Shown piece by piece: positions 6,538-6,860 of a stretch of DNA of 6,860 nt. The DNA is taken from contig DAHXNM010000120.1 of assembly GCA_027365375.1 (NCBI GenBank), positions 1-6,860 on the forward strand. Reading direction: 5' to 3'. This DNA comes from Ferrimicrobium sp. (GTDB taxonomy: Bacteria; Actinomycetota; Acidimicrobiia; Acidimicrobiales; Acidimicrobiaceae). Each line of letters starts with the position of its first letter. Position 1 is the stretch's first letter. The position numbers were made by a program, and so were the translations under genes. The notes below the pieces were generated by a model that saw only the letters and a list, made by a program, of their open reading frames with translations, was not told the origin of the DNA and ran no database searches.

Positions 6538-6592
6538 TCCTGCCGAGGTGTCTGATCTAAGGAGAGGGCGCGCCGATAGGATCTGGGCAGTC

Positions 6593-6598
6593 AAGGAG
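6593..6598 (+). promoter_or_regulatory. Ribosome binding site of dinB
   Basis: AAGGAG lies 7 bases before TTG 6606. It decides the start, since there is no ATG or GTG before the conserved first strand of the polymerase. A second TTG directly follows at 6609. Confidence 0.7.
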
Positions 6599-6605
6599 TT
6601 CACGA

Positions 6606-6860
6606 TTGTTGGACGAGCGCACTGAGAAGCCCTCCGATATTCGCAAGATCATTCATGTGGATATGGACGCCTTTTTTGCTGCCGTAGAGCAAAGGGACCA
6701 CCCTGAACTCCGGGGACAGCCAGTTGTTGTCGGTGGGGATCCTGCAGGTCGCGGGGTCGTTGCGACCTGCAGCTATGAGGCCAGAAGTTTCGGAATTCAC
6801 TCCGCCATGACAGCATCACGTGCCAGAGCGCTCTGCCCACAGGCAGTTTTTGTTCGCCCA
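6606..6860 (+). CDS. dinB: DNA polymerase IV (DinB), Y-family translesion polymerase; 3' end outside window
   Basis: This is an open frame of 85 codons from TTG 6606 to the window edge. It copies damaged DNA with low fidelity during translesion synthesis. After a 14-residue extension, the sequence IIHVDMDAFFAAVEQRD matches the first catalytic strand of DinB. The Asp codon at 6660 is the metal-binding residue, and the second Phe of the FF pair is in the steric-gate position that excludes ribonucleotides. The family blocks QPVVVGG, GRGVVATCSYEAR, FGIHSAM and ALCPQAVFV follow in order, as in the palm and fingers of Pol IV. About 85 of the usual 350-400 residues are visible and all appear intact. 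The gene is separated from the gene-poor region by 75 bases and has its own ribosome binding site. No LexA box is recognisable upstream, so SOS control cannot be claimed. Confidence 0.95.
   Translation, partial: MLDERTEKPSDIRKIIHVDMDAFFAAVEQRDHPELRGQPVVVGGDPAGRGVVATCSYEARSFGIHSAMTASRARALCPQAVFVRP
6742..6772. repeat. Perfect 11-bp inverted repeat inside dinB
   Basis: CTGCAGGTCGC (6742-6752) and GCGACCTGCAG (6762-6772) are exact reverse complements with a 9-base spacer. In mRNA this would form a strong stem-loop about 45 codons into dinB. The codons encode conserved DinB residues (GDPAGRGVVATCSY), so the repeat may simply reflect codon choice. Confidence 0.7.

Overview
The window looks like bacterial chromosomal DNA of moderate GC content, probably from an actinobacterium-like lineage. 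This rests on GTG and TTG starts with strong Shine-Dalgarno sites, actinobacterial-looking IS607 and IS3 remnants, and a DinB with a short N-terminal extension. The placement is an inference with low certainty; no ribosomal or housekeeping marker is present. LAYOUT: bases 1-246 carry the end of an IS607-family serine recombinase, followed by a broken N-terminal stub of its partner TnpB (about 243-440). Bases 441-616 hold no recognisable gene, and 617-847 hold the C-terminal end of a tyrosine recombinase (integrase). Bases 869-1192 hold a small unrecognised reading frame split by an in-frame stop. Next comes the only large intact locus: hen1 (1226-2626) and pnkp (2623-5163), overlapping by ATGA. 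After it lies about 1.4 kb of mostly gene-free DNA: an unassigned stretch (5164-5600), a frameshifted IS3-family transposase on the minus strand (about 5600-6010), a cluster of eight TTCCGC motifs (6015-6324) and a 100-residue open frame weakly resembling part of a phage terminase (6228-6530). The window ends inside dinB (DNA polymerase IV), which starts with TTG at 6606. FUNCTION: Hen1 and Pnkp form the known bacterial RNA-repair complex. Pnkp heals the ends of RNA cut by ribotoxins, typically tRNAs cut in the anticodon loop (5' kinase, 2',3'-phosphatase), and seals them with its ligase module. Hen1 adds a 2'-O-methyl group to the 3' end before sealing, so the repaired RNA resists a second cut at the same site. 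All the catalytic motifs I looked for are present in both proteins, so the system appears functional. It is a described system, not a new one. CONTEXT: the cassette is flanked on both sides by decayed mobile-element genes, which suggests it was acquired horizontally or sits in an integration hot spot. No ribotoxin or anticodon nuclease is visible in the window. The least explained signals are the TTCCGC cluster and the split small frame just upstream of hen1.
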